Source: Deferribacteres bacterium | GTDB lineage: Bacteria > Zhuqueibacterota > Zhuqueibacteria > Zhuqueibacterales > Geothermadaptataceae | NCBI GenBank assembly: GCA_020633655.1 | Contig: JACKDF010000008.1 | Span: 124,001-188,000 of the forward strand | Direction: 5' to 3' | Length of the DNA stretch: 64,000 bases | Shown here: one piece after another, positions 26,877 to 34,185 of the stretch | How the letters are laid out: every line of letters begins with the position of its first letter | How positions within the stretch are numbered: the first letter of the stretch is position 1 | Notes under the pieces: generated by a model | Seen by the model: only the letters and a program-made list of their open reading frames with translations | The model's database searches: none | What the model was told of the DNA's origin: nothing | Made by a program: the position numbers and the translations under genes

Positions 26877-27758
26877 CTATTTCTTAATTTTCGATATCTC
26901 TTTGATAAGCTTTTCTATGTTATCTTCTAATACTTTATACATTTCAATTGATCTCTCGTGCTGCTCTCTATATCGATAGCTCATATCTTCCATCATCTTC
27001 ATATTTCTTAAAGATGAGTCTTTATTCTTTGCAATATTCATTTCAGTAACTTCTCGCAACTCCATATGCATTTTCATTGTTCTATCAAGATGTTCTTCAA
27101 ATCTATACTGCATCTGTTTCGCTAAATCTTGGAAATTGTCCATTGATTCTCTCAACACCGACCCCTCTTTTTCCTGATCCCCAAATGTTTTTACAACTTG
27201 CCTTGAAAGAGTCAATATTTCGTTCAACAGCTCTCTATCGCTGCGAGAAACATCTTTGGAGCTTGAATCGGTTTTGGTGCTTACTTCTTTGAATTTAGTC
27301 TCTAATTTTGGCCAAAAAGTTTCGAATAATGTTTCCAGCTGAGTTTCATTCAAAACGGATTTACCAAGGTTATTATTTAGAGTTTTAATCAATTTATAAA
27401 AGTCACTTTTTTGAGATTGAGTCGTTTGAAATTGAACCAATGGTCCTTTTAAATCAGATGAAGCGAAGTTTATTAATAGTGGGCAGACATGACTGTGACC
27501 AAACGTATTTGAAAGAGCACCGGTTTCAAAATGTAACCATGAAGATTCCATGTTCTCTTTGTTAACACATACTATTCCGAAATTTGAACTTTTCAATTCG
27601 TCAGATACGTTAGCAAACCAGCTTACACCCTTTTCAATATCTTCGGATGAAACATATGGTTCAATAGCTTGAATGACCAAAGGTAACCAATCTCTCAAGA
27701 ACAGTGCGATAGTATGACTTGGGCTTCCTTCTCCAGACCAACTAATAAATACTTTCAT
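26877..27758 (-). CDS. TIR-domain protein with C-terminal coiled coil
   Basis: A 293-residue protein. ATG 27758 is preferred over 27764 because the AAGGGA site is then correctly spaced and gives MKVFISWSGE, the usual start. The TIR domain covers about residues 1-150, with the helix EDIEKGVSWFANVSDELKSS and WLHFETGAL. Glu78 in that last motif matches the catalytic Glu of NAD-cleaving bacterial TIR domains. The remainder is charged coiled coil (about 165-293) with repeated MHMELREVTEMN and MEDMSYRYREQHERS type segments. Bacterial TIR proteins often kill infected cells by NAD+ depletion. No partner defence gene (ThsA, SMODS or similar) is next to it, so the role is inferred from the domain. Confidence 0.8.
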   Translation of the reverse strand: MKVFISWSGEGSPSHTIALFLRDWLPLVIQAIEPYVSSEDIEKGVSWFANVSDELKSSNFGIVCVNKENMESSWLHFETGALSNTFGHSHVCPLLINFASSDLKGPLVQFQTTQSQKSDFYKLIKTLNNNLGKSVLNETQLETLFETFWPKLETKFKEVSTKTDSSSKDVSRSDRELLNEILTLSRQVVKTFGDQEKEGSVLRESMDNFQDLAKQMQYRFEEHLDRTMKMHMELREVTEMNIAKNKDSSLRNMKMMEDMSYRYREQHERSIEMYKVLEDNIEKLIKEISKIKK

Positions 27759-27837
27759 ACACATCCCTTCAATTGCAAGTTATTAATGTGGCCATATTTA
27801 GTTTAGAATAAATCGGATAAATTTCGTATCTTTGTCT

Positions 27838-28497
27838 ATGAAAGAAAATGATGGAAGATACTTAAAACTCGACACCTTGCAATATGTCCGCAAACGGGCG
27901 ATAAAGCTCTTCAAGCAAGGAAAAAATCGCGGACAAATTGCAGAGATACTGGGTGTAAACCGTAATTCTGTTGGTACCTAGATTAAACTTTATCAAGCCC
28001 ATGGCATGCAAGCTTCGAAGCTGGAACAACCAGGACGGAAGACAGGTTCTGGTCGCAGGTTAAACGCTGATCAGGAGAAAACAATTCAGAAAATGATTTA
28101 TGATAAAATGCCTGATCAACTCAAATTGCCCTTTGCGTTATGGAAACGCCAGGCAATACAACAACTCATCAAAGAACAATTTGGTATCGAGCTCCCTGTG
28201 CACACGATTAACCACTATTTACATCGTTGGGATTTCACACCGCAACGCCCTATTAAGCGTGCCTATGAACAAAATGATAAAAAAGTTCAGGAATGGCTTC
28301 ACTCCAGCTATCCGGCTATAGATGAGCGTGCTAAACAAGAAAACGCAGAGATTCACTGGGGTGATGAAACAGGTATTTCCAATCAATGCAACTATGGCCG
28401 AAGCTATGCTCCCAAAGGCCAAACACCTGTTGTGCGCAGAAAAGCGAACCGTTTTTCTACTGTATCTTCTGCTGTCTACTATCGAATTCGAATTTGA
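27838..28497 (+). pseudogene. IS630-family transposase remnant
   Basis: ATG 27838 opens a frame with the IS630 N-terminal helix-turn-helix (RGQIAEILGVNRNSVGT), an in-frame TAG at 27979-27981 where the family usually has Trp (next residues IKLYQAHG), then a winged-helix part and the start of the catalytic domain (EIHWGDETGIS, SYAPKGQTPVVRR). It ends at 28497 after about 220 codons, well short of the normal 340, and runs into the opposing zinc-finger gene. The nonsense codon and missing 3' part make it non-functional. Confidence 0.82.
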
Positions 28498-28969
28498 GTC
28501 TTTCCGCAGGTAGAGATCGTAAAGATTTGAACCAGTCATTCTCAATCCTGCCAGTTCCACTGCAACGGGCACATTGGATCTTTCGTTTATCAGCACAAAC
28601 CCGACATGGGCTGATTCGTCCGGTTGCTCGACATCGGGAACAATCAATACTTGCGCGTCCTTGACAGTTAGAACAAGTAATCCATTTATTTCCTTTGCAC
28701 CGAGGGCAGGGTACACGTAGCTCTCCCTGACAGGCTGGGCACGAAGCTTTGTAAGGGACGAAAAGAACATGCTTATGAATACGGCCTTTCCCGTTACATT
28801 CTTTGCAAGTAATGCCACCCGTTGCTGAGCAATGCTCACATGGTATGTATCCCGAATCACATTTTGTGCACTTTAATTTCCCTTTGCCTTTGCAGTCCGA
28901 ACAGAGGCATTCACTACAGGAAACATACCCTATCCCTTTGCATGGAGAACAAGTTATATATCGCGACAT
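28457..28969 (-). CDS. DnaJ-type Cys-rich zinc-finger protein
   Basis: A 170-residue protein made almost wholly of CxxC pairs, many in the DnaJ central-domain form CxxCxGxG (CSPCKGIG, CSDCKGKG, CKECNGKG, CPRCKGNK, CARCSGTG). No J-domain or other catalytic part is present. Start ATG 28969 is chosen because GAGGAG lies at ideal spacing; the longer in-frame TTG start at 29059 would extend into a repeat. The last 14 codons overlap the dead IS630 remnant on the other strand. Such repeats bind zinc and may hold unfolded proteins or partners. It may be a cassette gene. Confidence 0.72.
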   Translation of the reverse strand: MSRYITCSPCKGIGYVSCSECLCSDCKGKGKLKCTKCDSGYIPCEHCSATGGITCKECNGKGRIHKHVLFVPYKASCPACQGELRVPCPRCKGNKWITCSNCQGRASIDCSRCRATGRISPCRVCADKRKIQCARCSGTGRIENDWFKSLRSLPAERLKFEFDSRQQKIQ

Positions 28970-29040
28970 TAATAACTCCTCGTAAAATAGAGTACAACTA
29001 TTGTGACGACGAATTTCATAAACTTGTAAATAGGTGTATA

Positions 29041-29224
29041 GCCATAACGCTGACTTCAAGTGCCGCGGCTTTCACCGCACTAAAAAAATGTGAAAAACTT
29101 CGCTTTACCACAATCCCAAACCAAAATCGCCGCGTGTTGTGCCGCGGTCAACTGCGAGGAAAGTTGGCAAAAAAATGATGCAAACCATCAAAAAATACAA
29201 TGAACTTCTGCCCAAACGTTAGGA
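29041..29224 (-). repeat. Cassette-type repeat, copy B (attC-like)
   Basis: About 184 bases filling the gap between the GATase-like gene stop and the zinc-finger gene. Its blocks match the element at 24551-24720 in order and orientation. The outer ends are CATAACG (29043-29049) and GTTAGGA (29218-29224), close to the RYYYAAC / GTTRRRY core sites of integron attC elements. The inner inverted repeat is imperfect (GTGCCGCGG occurs twice and TTGGC once), so secondary structure should be checked by folding. Confidence 0.58.
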
Positions 29225-29234
29225 GATTTTACGT

Positions 29235-30191
29235 TCATATTTTCCCCATGCTGAGCCAGCTTATAGTATTATCAAAAAGAATCCTATTATGAAATTCTGT
29301 ATTTTGCATGAACACATTCAACCAAATTTTCCATGACCCAACCGCAATAACACGGCCTGCACCATAACGAAACGCAACGAAATATTTTGCATTATCATTT
29401 TTTATAGGAACATAGTCCGTTAGCTGAACAAGCCGACCTTCGGGATTTTGTCGCCCCTTTGCTTCCATTATTGCCAGGCGTTCAGAAGTACTAATGCTGA
29501 ACTCAGGTTCGGTAACGCATTCAAGAGTACAACTTGAAGTGAATCCAATTTTTGATACACCATTTGTTATTACATGAGATTTTGGTGTGTAACTTGGCGA
29601 CGATACCACCCAGTAAGCTGGCTCATCAAACGCGAAGGACTGTTGCATACAGCTTTGGAAATCTTCCTTGTCCACAGGCATAACCAGATTTTTCTTGAAT
29701 TCAACACCAAGACTTCTGGCGAGAGAATTTAAGTTGTTATAATGATGGCCTTCCATAAGGTAAATGCCCATCATCATCAGCCCACCACCTTGGTATACCC
29801 AATCTATTATGTTCTTGTATTGCTGACCTTCTACTTTGTTTCCATAAGGTGTTGGTAGTAATAAAACTCGTACATCTTTCAATACACTTGGGTCGTCATA
29901 TCCACCCGCATACTGTCCGACTTTAGAGTGTAATCGTTCTGCTAAAGAACTATATCCTGCATTAATTGTGGGTTTCCCAAACCATTCATCCTGACGAAAA
30001 GATAAATCGAAAATTACTTTACAATCTGGTGTGGAGATTGTTCCTTTGAGAATGCGTGATTTGACATGTGGAGCCACTTGCGGATATTCTTTCTTGTTCT
30101 CTTTTCTTTTTTGTGACCAATTCACCGCAACTAGCGCAGCGGCAATAGCTCCTATGGCACCTATAATGGCTGCTATTATCTGTGGATCCAT
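29235..30191 (-). CDS. Membrane-anchored protein with class I glutamine-amidotransferase-like domain
   Basis: A 318-residue protein with one N-terminal membrane helix (about 5-24) followed by a basic stretch. The soluble part resembles the GATase-like fold seen in DUF4350/GldG-type proteins: strand and helix RVLLLPTPYG, KNIIDWVYQGGGLMMMGIYL, then FVAFRYGAGRVIAVGSWKIW near the end. No nucleophile Cys is seen at the usual elbow, so an amidotransferase activity is unlikely. It probably binds a ligand or partner. A weak AGGAAAAG site precedes ATG 30191. The stop lies 11 bases before repeat copy B. Confidence 0.55.
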   Translation of the reverse strand: MDPQIIAAIIGAIGAIAAALVAVNWSQKRKENKKEYPQVAPHVKSRILKGTISTPDCKVIFDLSFRQDEWFGKPTINAGYSSLAERLHSKVGQYAGGYDDPSVLKDVRVLLLPTPYGNKVEGQQYKNIIDWVYQGGGLMMMGIYLMEGHHYNNLNSLARSLGVEFKKNLVMPVDKEDFQSCMQQSFAFDEPAYWVVSSPSYTPKSHVITNGVSKIGFTSSCTLECVTEPEFSISTSERLAIMEAKGRQNPEGRLVQLTDYVPIKNDNAKYFVAFRYGAGRVIAVGSWKIWLNVFMQNTEFHNRILFDNTISWLSMGKI

Positions 30192-30200
30192 TTTCTTTTC

Positions 30201-30399
30201 CTAACAACATCCTAAATGAAATGCTTTTACTATTTTTAAAATAATGTGCATTTAAATTGCCAATGCTTTGACCTGCTGCTCGCGGCGAATCACCATGGAA
30301 AGTCAACGAAGCCACCACCCTTTGTACTACCAAAAAACCGGAAACTGGCCACGAGCGGAGCGAGTCCGTAGCGCCAAAAGGTTATGCACACATTATTTT
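30201..30399. repeat. Large imperfect hairpin between genes (attC-like)
   Basis: Arms AAAATAATGTGCAT (30238-30251) and ATGCACACATTATTTT (30384-30399) pair with a two-base bulge. Outside or within the ends are CCTAAC (30201-30206) and GTTATGC (30381-30387), near the integron core consensus. Inside is a smaller GC-rich palindrome-like stretch (GGCCACGAGCGGAGCGAG). The element overlaps the stop of the 370-residue gene, as expected for a cassette site following its gene. Confidence 0.45.
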
Positions 30400-31505
30400 T
30401 GGAAAGCCTTATCTATTAAATCCTTATACTCATGACCGAATCCAGAGAACATAAAGTCCTGTGATATCTTTGCAGCAAAAGTGTCAAGCGGCTCTTCAAA
30501 CTTTTGGGCAAATTCAGCTATATCATCTTCGGACAATGTTATATATAATTGGAGCGCATCTGCCCATATTTGTCTTGTTTTCTTTGATACATAGCTGCCT
30601 TCTTGAATCTTTATCGCTTCTGGAAGATTTTTGAAACCGTGATGTTTTAAAAGGTAAACTCCGTATTTGTAAAGAATATACATTTTAAATCCACGATAAA
30701 ATGCAGGGGAAAGAGGTGTTCTTCTTATTGCGATTTCAATCCAATCAAAAGCATATTCATAATTTCCCACCTTAATGGCTTTTACAGCTTCATTCCATAA
30801 CATTAAAGCGGATTTTTGTGCTAACCAGTCTTTATTGAATGGCCAAAGCATTGGATGTATATTCTTAGGATTTTTAGTTAGTTCAAGCTCTTCAAAAGAT
30901 AGACAAGAACGGCCCGCTATGTTTACTATTATTTCAATTTCTTTTTCTAAAAATTCGACTTCAGATTTCTCAGGAGACAATAATTCCAAAGACTCTATAA
31001 TTGCAGTGATGGCTTCTGAAATTAATACTTTCGCTTTTTCCAAAGTCTGGATATCATGAGAAAGCAATGACGCCATTTGTTTGAGGATATTCGCTTTCAA
31101 ACGCAAGAAAAGAGCTATATTTAACGACGAACCAACTTTCCCAAAGTACTCGATAGCCTCCCTAGCGTGATACACTGCTTGATCAAAATTATTGAGATTA
31201 TCATTTGCACCTACGATTGTGAAATAATAATAATGAGTACCAATGGTGCTGAGGTCTTTTCTGTTACTCACAGCTTGAGCACCTTCAAGAGCCATTTGAG
31301 AATTTCCTAAATAATGCCAACAAGCTGCTCCAAGACTTAACGAATCTCCTTCGTTTATACCATTTTGAACACATGCACTAAAATACCTAAGAGCCTCATC
31401 TAGGCGTCCTGTATTCATCAATTGATATGCAAGTTGAAACTCGGTACTTGCCGAATTCAAAGCCTTGTCTAATTTGTACTGATAATCATCTATCATTGCT
31501 TGCAT
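30393..31505 (-). CDS. TPR/SEL1-like helical repeat protein
   Basis: A 370-residue all-helical protein with tetratricopeptide-like units (FQLAYQLMNTGRLDEALRYFSACVQ, FDQAVYHAREAIEYFGKVG, KVGNYEYAFDWIEIAIRRTPLSP). No signal peptide or membrane helix. A GAGGTGA site precedes ATG 31505. It most likely mediates protein contacts; no partner can be named. It stands alone with its own start signals in the cassette-like region. Confidence 0.6.
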   Translation of the reverse strand: MQAMIDDYQYKLDKALNSASTEFQLAYQLMNTGRLDEALRYFSACVQNGINEGDSLSLGAACWHYLGNSQMALEGAQAVSNRKDLSTIGTHYYYFTIVGANDNLNNFDQAVYHAREAIEYFGKVGSSLNIALFLRLKANILKQMASLLSHDIQTLEKAKVLISEAITAIIESLELLSPEKSEVEFLEKEIEIIVNIAGRSCLSFEELELTKNPKNIHPMLWPFNKDWLAQKSALMLWNEAVKAIKVGNYEYAFDWIEIAIRRTPLSPAFYRGFKMYILYKYGVYLLKHHGFKNLPEAIKIQEGSYVSKKTRQIWADALQLYITLSEDDIAEFAQKFEEPLDTFAAKISQDFMFSGFGHEYKDLIDKAFQK

Positions 31506-31545
31506 AATTAATTCACCTCACTTTTTACGCATAAAAATTAGCGTT

Positions 31546-31698
31546 TCAAATACCCCTTTTCTGGCATCCAGGACACTTCTTTCCCTGATGGCCATGAGAA
31601 CTGCACCACCAACGGCCACAATGATTACACTGAAAAAATATTTTCCCACTCTTCTCTGTGCTTTGACAACCTGAAGCACTACAGGTAATTACAGCCAT
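31546..31698 (-). CDS. 50-residue zinc-ribbon protein
   Basis: A short gene of 50 residues: TCSASGCQ, FFQCNHCGRWWCSSHGHQG and KCPGCQ. Three Cys pairs and two His can hold one or two zinc ions in a ribbon or AN1-like form. A strong AAGGAGTGA site lies upstream, inside the end of the preceding gene. Its ATG starts two bases after the stop of the CFI-box gene, so the two are translationally coupled. Both encode a zinc ribbon with a CNxCG centre, which suggests a joint function. The family is unknown to me. Confidence 0.7.
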   Translation of the reverse strand: MAVITCSASGCQSTEKSGKIFFQCNHCGRWWCSSHGHQGKKCPGCQKRGI

Positions 31699-31699
31699 C

Positions 31700-32173
31700 T
31701 TATTCACTCCTTTTTAAAAGTTGTTTATCTGCTAATTTTACAATAGGTTGAAGAATTAAATTGCGAATAATTTTTCGAACACGATTAGATGTAATGAATT
31801 TAACTATTGTTGGTGAAATAATGTAATAAGTGCGTGTGAATACTCGACCGGGCATTGTTGGAAGTAAAATTTCATCTCTAAAGCGACGCAACATGGTTAC
31901 TTCATACGTGTTTTCAGAGCCATAAACAGCAGTAGCAATAAAACATTTCCCCTCACCTCCAACCACGCCTATTTGGGTAATATCAGGTGCAACTACCTCT
32001 AAGTAACCCCCTTTTCCACAGTCGCATCTTTCATATTTAGTTCCCGAGCAACCTGACTGAGGATTCATTGCGGTATCTTTATAGCAGAATATTTTACCGC
32101 ATTGGTTACATTTATAAATCTTTCTTGCATAATCGGTTCTTCCACAAGATGGGCAAGCATCAAAAATTTCCAT
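31700..32173 (-). CDS. Zinc-ribbon protein with CFI-box C-terminal domain
   Basis: A 157-residue protein. Start ATG 32173 follows a near-perfect AGGAGGAAAC site. The N-terminal half has a double zinc ribbon (CPSCGRTDY, CNQCGKIFCYKD, CSGTKYERCDCG). The C-terminal half has the CFI-box pattern GKCFIATAVYGSENTYEV, LRRFRDEILLPTMPGR and YYIISPTIVKFI. CFI-box domains are widespread C-terminal modules of unknown role on unrelated N-terminal parts; a Cys-Phe-Ile core and following helices are conserved. It forms a two-gene unit with the 50-residue zinc-ribbon protein downstream. Confidence 0.75.
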   Translation of the reverse strand: MEIFDACPSCGRTDYARKIYKCNQCGKIFCYKDTAMNPQSGCSGTKYERCDCGKGGYLEVVAPDITQIGVVGGEGKCFIATAVYGSENTYEVTMLRRFRDEILLPTMPGRVFTRTYYIISPTIVKFITSNRVRKIIRNLILQPIVKLADKQLLKRSE

Positions 32174-32214
32174 GTTTCCTCCTCTATTCTTATTCCTTAA
32201 AAGCAATTATGGAT

Positions 32215-32310
32215 TTACGCATAGCGCGAAACTTAGCGGCGCGATGCCAACGGAATGTTTACTGTCCAGCCGCGCTGGCGCGGAAGAGTCCGCAGGAGTC
32301 AAAGTTAGGT
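32215..32310. repeat. GC-rich attC-like element
   Basis: About 96 bases between two unrelated - strand genes. The right end GTTAGGT (32304-32310) fits GTTRRRY exactly and, on the - strand, ACCTAAC fits RYYYAAC. The left end ACGCATAGCG is a degenerate partner. Internal GC-rich palindromes (CCAGCCGCGCTGGCG, CGGAAGAGTCCG) would fold strongly. The size is within the normal attC range. Confidence 0.5.
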
Positions 32311-32425
32311 GCTGAAACGCCAATTTCTTATTTTGCTGATGCCACAATATCGACAGGACTTTTACAAAATGTTTTCATAATCGTCAGCTATCATTCAGCC
32401 AAAGCATTATCTTCTTAGCAAAAGA

Positions 32426-32932
32426 TCATGGATTTTCATCTCTCCATCGGAGTTTGTCTTGCATGGAAATCTTAGCATTCCAAACTAACTTATAAAAGTT
32501 ATTTTCTTGCCGACAAAGACCTTCTATAGTTTGTTCCTGATCACGAGCTCTATCAATTTGAAGTCGCGTCAGTTCTTTTGATGACTCGTCATAGTTCTTG
32601 AAGTTGAGGTTCTGATCCAATGGAGCCAAGACGACATCAGAACATTCCGAAAAAGGGTCAGTAAACTCATTGGGAACGTTTTCAGCTAAGACCAAAGCGT
32701 GGAAGCTTGCATCTAACAAAACTTCCGGCTTGTCTAAATTGCTAGTAACGATATAATAGTAAACAATCCCAGTTGGTTTAATTGGCCCAGAATATTCATC
32801 TTCTGGTTCACCGGACGGATACCAGGAGAATTTCCGAGTATTTGAGATTATTAGTTCCAGTCCGTCATAGACTTTTTTGAAATTATCCATCATTCCACGA
32901 TAAGTTGCGTAGTCTGGTAAGGATTCAATCAT
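32426..32932 (-). CDS. Hypothetical protein (168 aa)
   Basis: A 168-residue soluble protein with an AGGGAGA site before ATG 32932. Composition is acidic, with a stretch PSGEPEDEYSGP and a C-terminal helix rich in Gln/Arg (LTRLQIDRARDQEQTIEGLCRQ). No membrane helix, no recognised motif. It stands between two hairpin-type gaps and probably forms a separate cassette. I cannot assign a function. Confidence 0.6.
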   Translation of the reverse strand: MIESLPDYATYRGMMDNFKKVYDGLELIISNTRKFSWYPSGEPEDEYSGPIKPTGIVYYYIVTSNLDKPEVLLDASFHALVLAENVPNEFTDPFSECSDVVLAPLDQNLNFKNYDESSKELTRLQIDRARDQEQTIEGLCRQENNFYKLVWNAKISMQDKLRWRDENP

Positions 32933-32955
32933 TGCAATCTCCCTACGTTGTTAAG

Positions 32956-33072
32956 CTATGCTCTTCCGGTACCTCTGCAAGTAGTGCATTTGCCATCTTC
33001 TGCACATCTACCGCAAGTCACTTTGCCGCCAAATGTGTCATAAGAGGAGTGCCCCTTTAAATTGATTATCGA
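32956..33072 (-). pseudogene. Zinc-finger reading frame lacking a start codon
   Basis: The frame directly after the TGA of the 65-residue gene continues open for 38 codons and encodes GGKVTCGRCAEDGKCTTCRGTGRA, a clear two-pair CxxC finger of the CxTCRGTGR type. No ATG or TTG lies in this frame; only an internal GTG (VTCGRC) does. Either the start has been lost, the finger is made by read-through of the TGA, or a 21-residue peptide starts at the GTG. The Cys pattern is too regular to be chance. Confidence 0.4.
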
Positions 33073-33270
33073 TCACAGTATTATTGTGATTTGAGATAGG
33101 TGATATACTTCTCGACTTCCGGTAGAACGTACTACGATAATACAATCATCATAGACATCTTCAATCTTTTGCGCTCCGGAATCTTCAATGGACAGCCATG
33201 TCAAATTTTGGTACCACTCAATTTTGCAGTTTTTGCCTATGTGCTGCTTTAAGTATTCGCTGTAGGTCAT
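33073..33270 (-). CDS. Small hypothetical protein (65 aa)
   Basis: A 65-residue protein with an AGGGAGAAA site before ATG 33270. Its sequence (EWYQNLTWLSIEDSGAQKIEDVYDDCIIVV) suggests a small beta-rich, SH3-like fold, ending QITIIL. No known family recognised. The frame continues after the stop into a zinc-finger sequence (see 32956-33072), so it may be the first half of a larger protein. Confidence 0.55.
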   Translation of the reverse strand: MTYSEYLKQHIGKNCKIEWYQNLTWLSIEDSGAQKIEDVYDDCIIVVRSTGSREVYHLSQITIIL

Positions 33271-33325
33271 TGATTTTCTCCCTATGATTTATGAGACATA
33301 AAGTTGATATTTTTATTATCCACAT

Positions 33326-33458
33326 AATCCGACGGCTGACGTGCATGAATACACCCATGTCTCGTCCAGTTGCTTGTTCTTCAGCCTTTCCGCGCAGCGG
33401 TGCACGTCAGCCGTCGGATTCCACAGACCACGAAGTGAAGCGGAGAGGTCTGTGGAAC
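33326..33458. repeat. 20-bp perfect inverted repeat plus adjacent hairpin (attC-like)
   Basis: AATCCGACGGCTGACGTGCA (33326-33345) is exactly complementary to 33401-33420, with a 55-base loop. Directly next to it TTCCACAGACC pairs perfectly with GGTCTGTGGAA (33419-33457), followed by CGTTAAGG. Two strong stems in a row are more than a terminator needs and no U-run follows. It marks the right edge of the cassette-like region. Confidence 0.6.
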
Positions 33459-33524
33459 GTTAAGGTTAATTGGAAAATCGCCAGAAAAAACGTAATAAAT
33501 CCTCACCTGTTTCATTTAAGTTAA

Positions 33525-33985
33525 TCTGTTGCCTAATGTTCTGGATACTCTATTTCACAAAGTGAAAATTGTGTGGAAGCAGAAACATTTTCTTTAATTC
33601 GAATGCATTTATGATATGTTGTATTTGTCGTCTGGAGTAATGCTTTTTTAGAAAAGTAATGCTGAGTTGATCAAGCAGGTTGTGCGGTTTTGTGATGGGA
33701 TTGGTGAAATCAGACATTTTGGATTTTACCCCGGCAAACGTCCTATGTATTACACACCCTGGAAAAACAATTCAAAATAGGGTGAAATGAATTGTAACTA
33801 TTAATAAATATTTTTCTTAACAAGTGCAATAGGAAATGATTTTAACAATAGTTTGTAAATGAACATAAACTCGGTTTTTTAATACGATTTTATGCTTTTC
33901 TAAAGAAAAATGACGCAAAAATAACGCAACACTTTTAAAGTCGCACCAAAAAACAACAACTTAGACCAGAAAAAACAGAATATAG
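33525..33985. other. Non-coding stretch with a short ORF remnant
   Basis: Some 460 AT-rich bases between the last cassette-like hairpin and the tRNA-Met fragment. On the + strand, about 33652-33780, an open run encodes ELIKQVVRFCDGIGEIRHFG and then YPGKRPMYYTPW before TAG. It looks protein-like but has no start and no family I recognise. An integrase would be expected beside the attachment site, but none is visible here. Confidence 0.4.
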
Positions 33986-34032
33986 TTGGGCTCATAACCC
34001 AAAGGTCGGTGGTTCAAATCCGCCCCCCGCTA
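33986..34032 (+). tRNA. 3' fragment of tRNA-Met (CAT), probable island attachment scar
   Basis: The sequence holds a perfect anticodon stem TTGGG/CCCAA around loop CTCATAA (anticodon CAT), variable loop AGGTC, T-arm GGTGG-TTCAAAT-CCGCC, the 3' acceptor strand CCCCGCT and discriminator A, with no encoded CCA. The 5' acceptor (AGCGGGG expected) and D-arm are absent upstream, so this is not a working tRNA. Phage-type integrases often recombine within the anticodon loop to 3' end of a tRNA, leaving such a copy at the far end of an island. Confidence 0.85.
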
Positions 34033-34044
34033 CTAGCTAAGATT

Positions 34045-34078
34045 AAAGGACTTAGATTGATTTATAAGTCCTTTTTTT
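34045..34078 (+). terminator. Rho-independent terminator after the tRNA-Met fragment
   Basis: AAAGGACTTA (34045-34054) pairs with TAAGTCCTTT (34065-34074), followed by a T-run. It is a textbook intrinsic terminator and probably the original tRNA-Met terminator carried with the attachment site or kept from the host. The following bases to 34185 hold no gene. Confidence 0.85.
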
Positions 34079-34185
34079 ATTTGTGTTTTTCGTTTTATCC
34101 AACCGTATATCCAACCTTTTCATAAACAACACCAGTAAGAATAATTCATGAATACTTCTGGCGTTTTAAATTATAATCAAACAAT

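Noticed and set aside
28219..28860. A 213-residue - strand open frame across the IS630 remnant and zinc-finger gene
   Set aside because: It crosses two better-supported genes in other frames and has no recognisable domain.
33961..34032. A complete tRNA-Met gene
   Set aside because: The 5' acceptor strand and D-arm are missing upstream of the anticodon arm, so only a 3' fragment is present.
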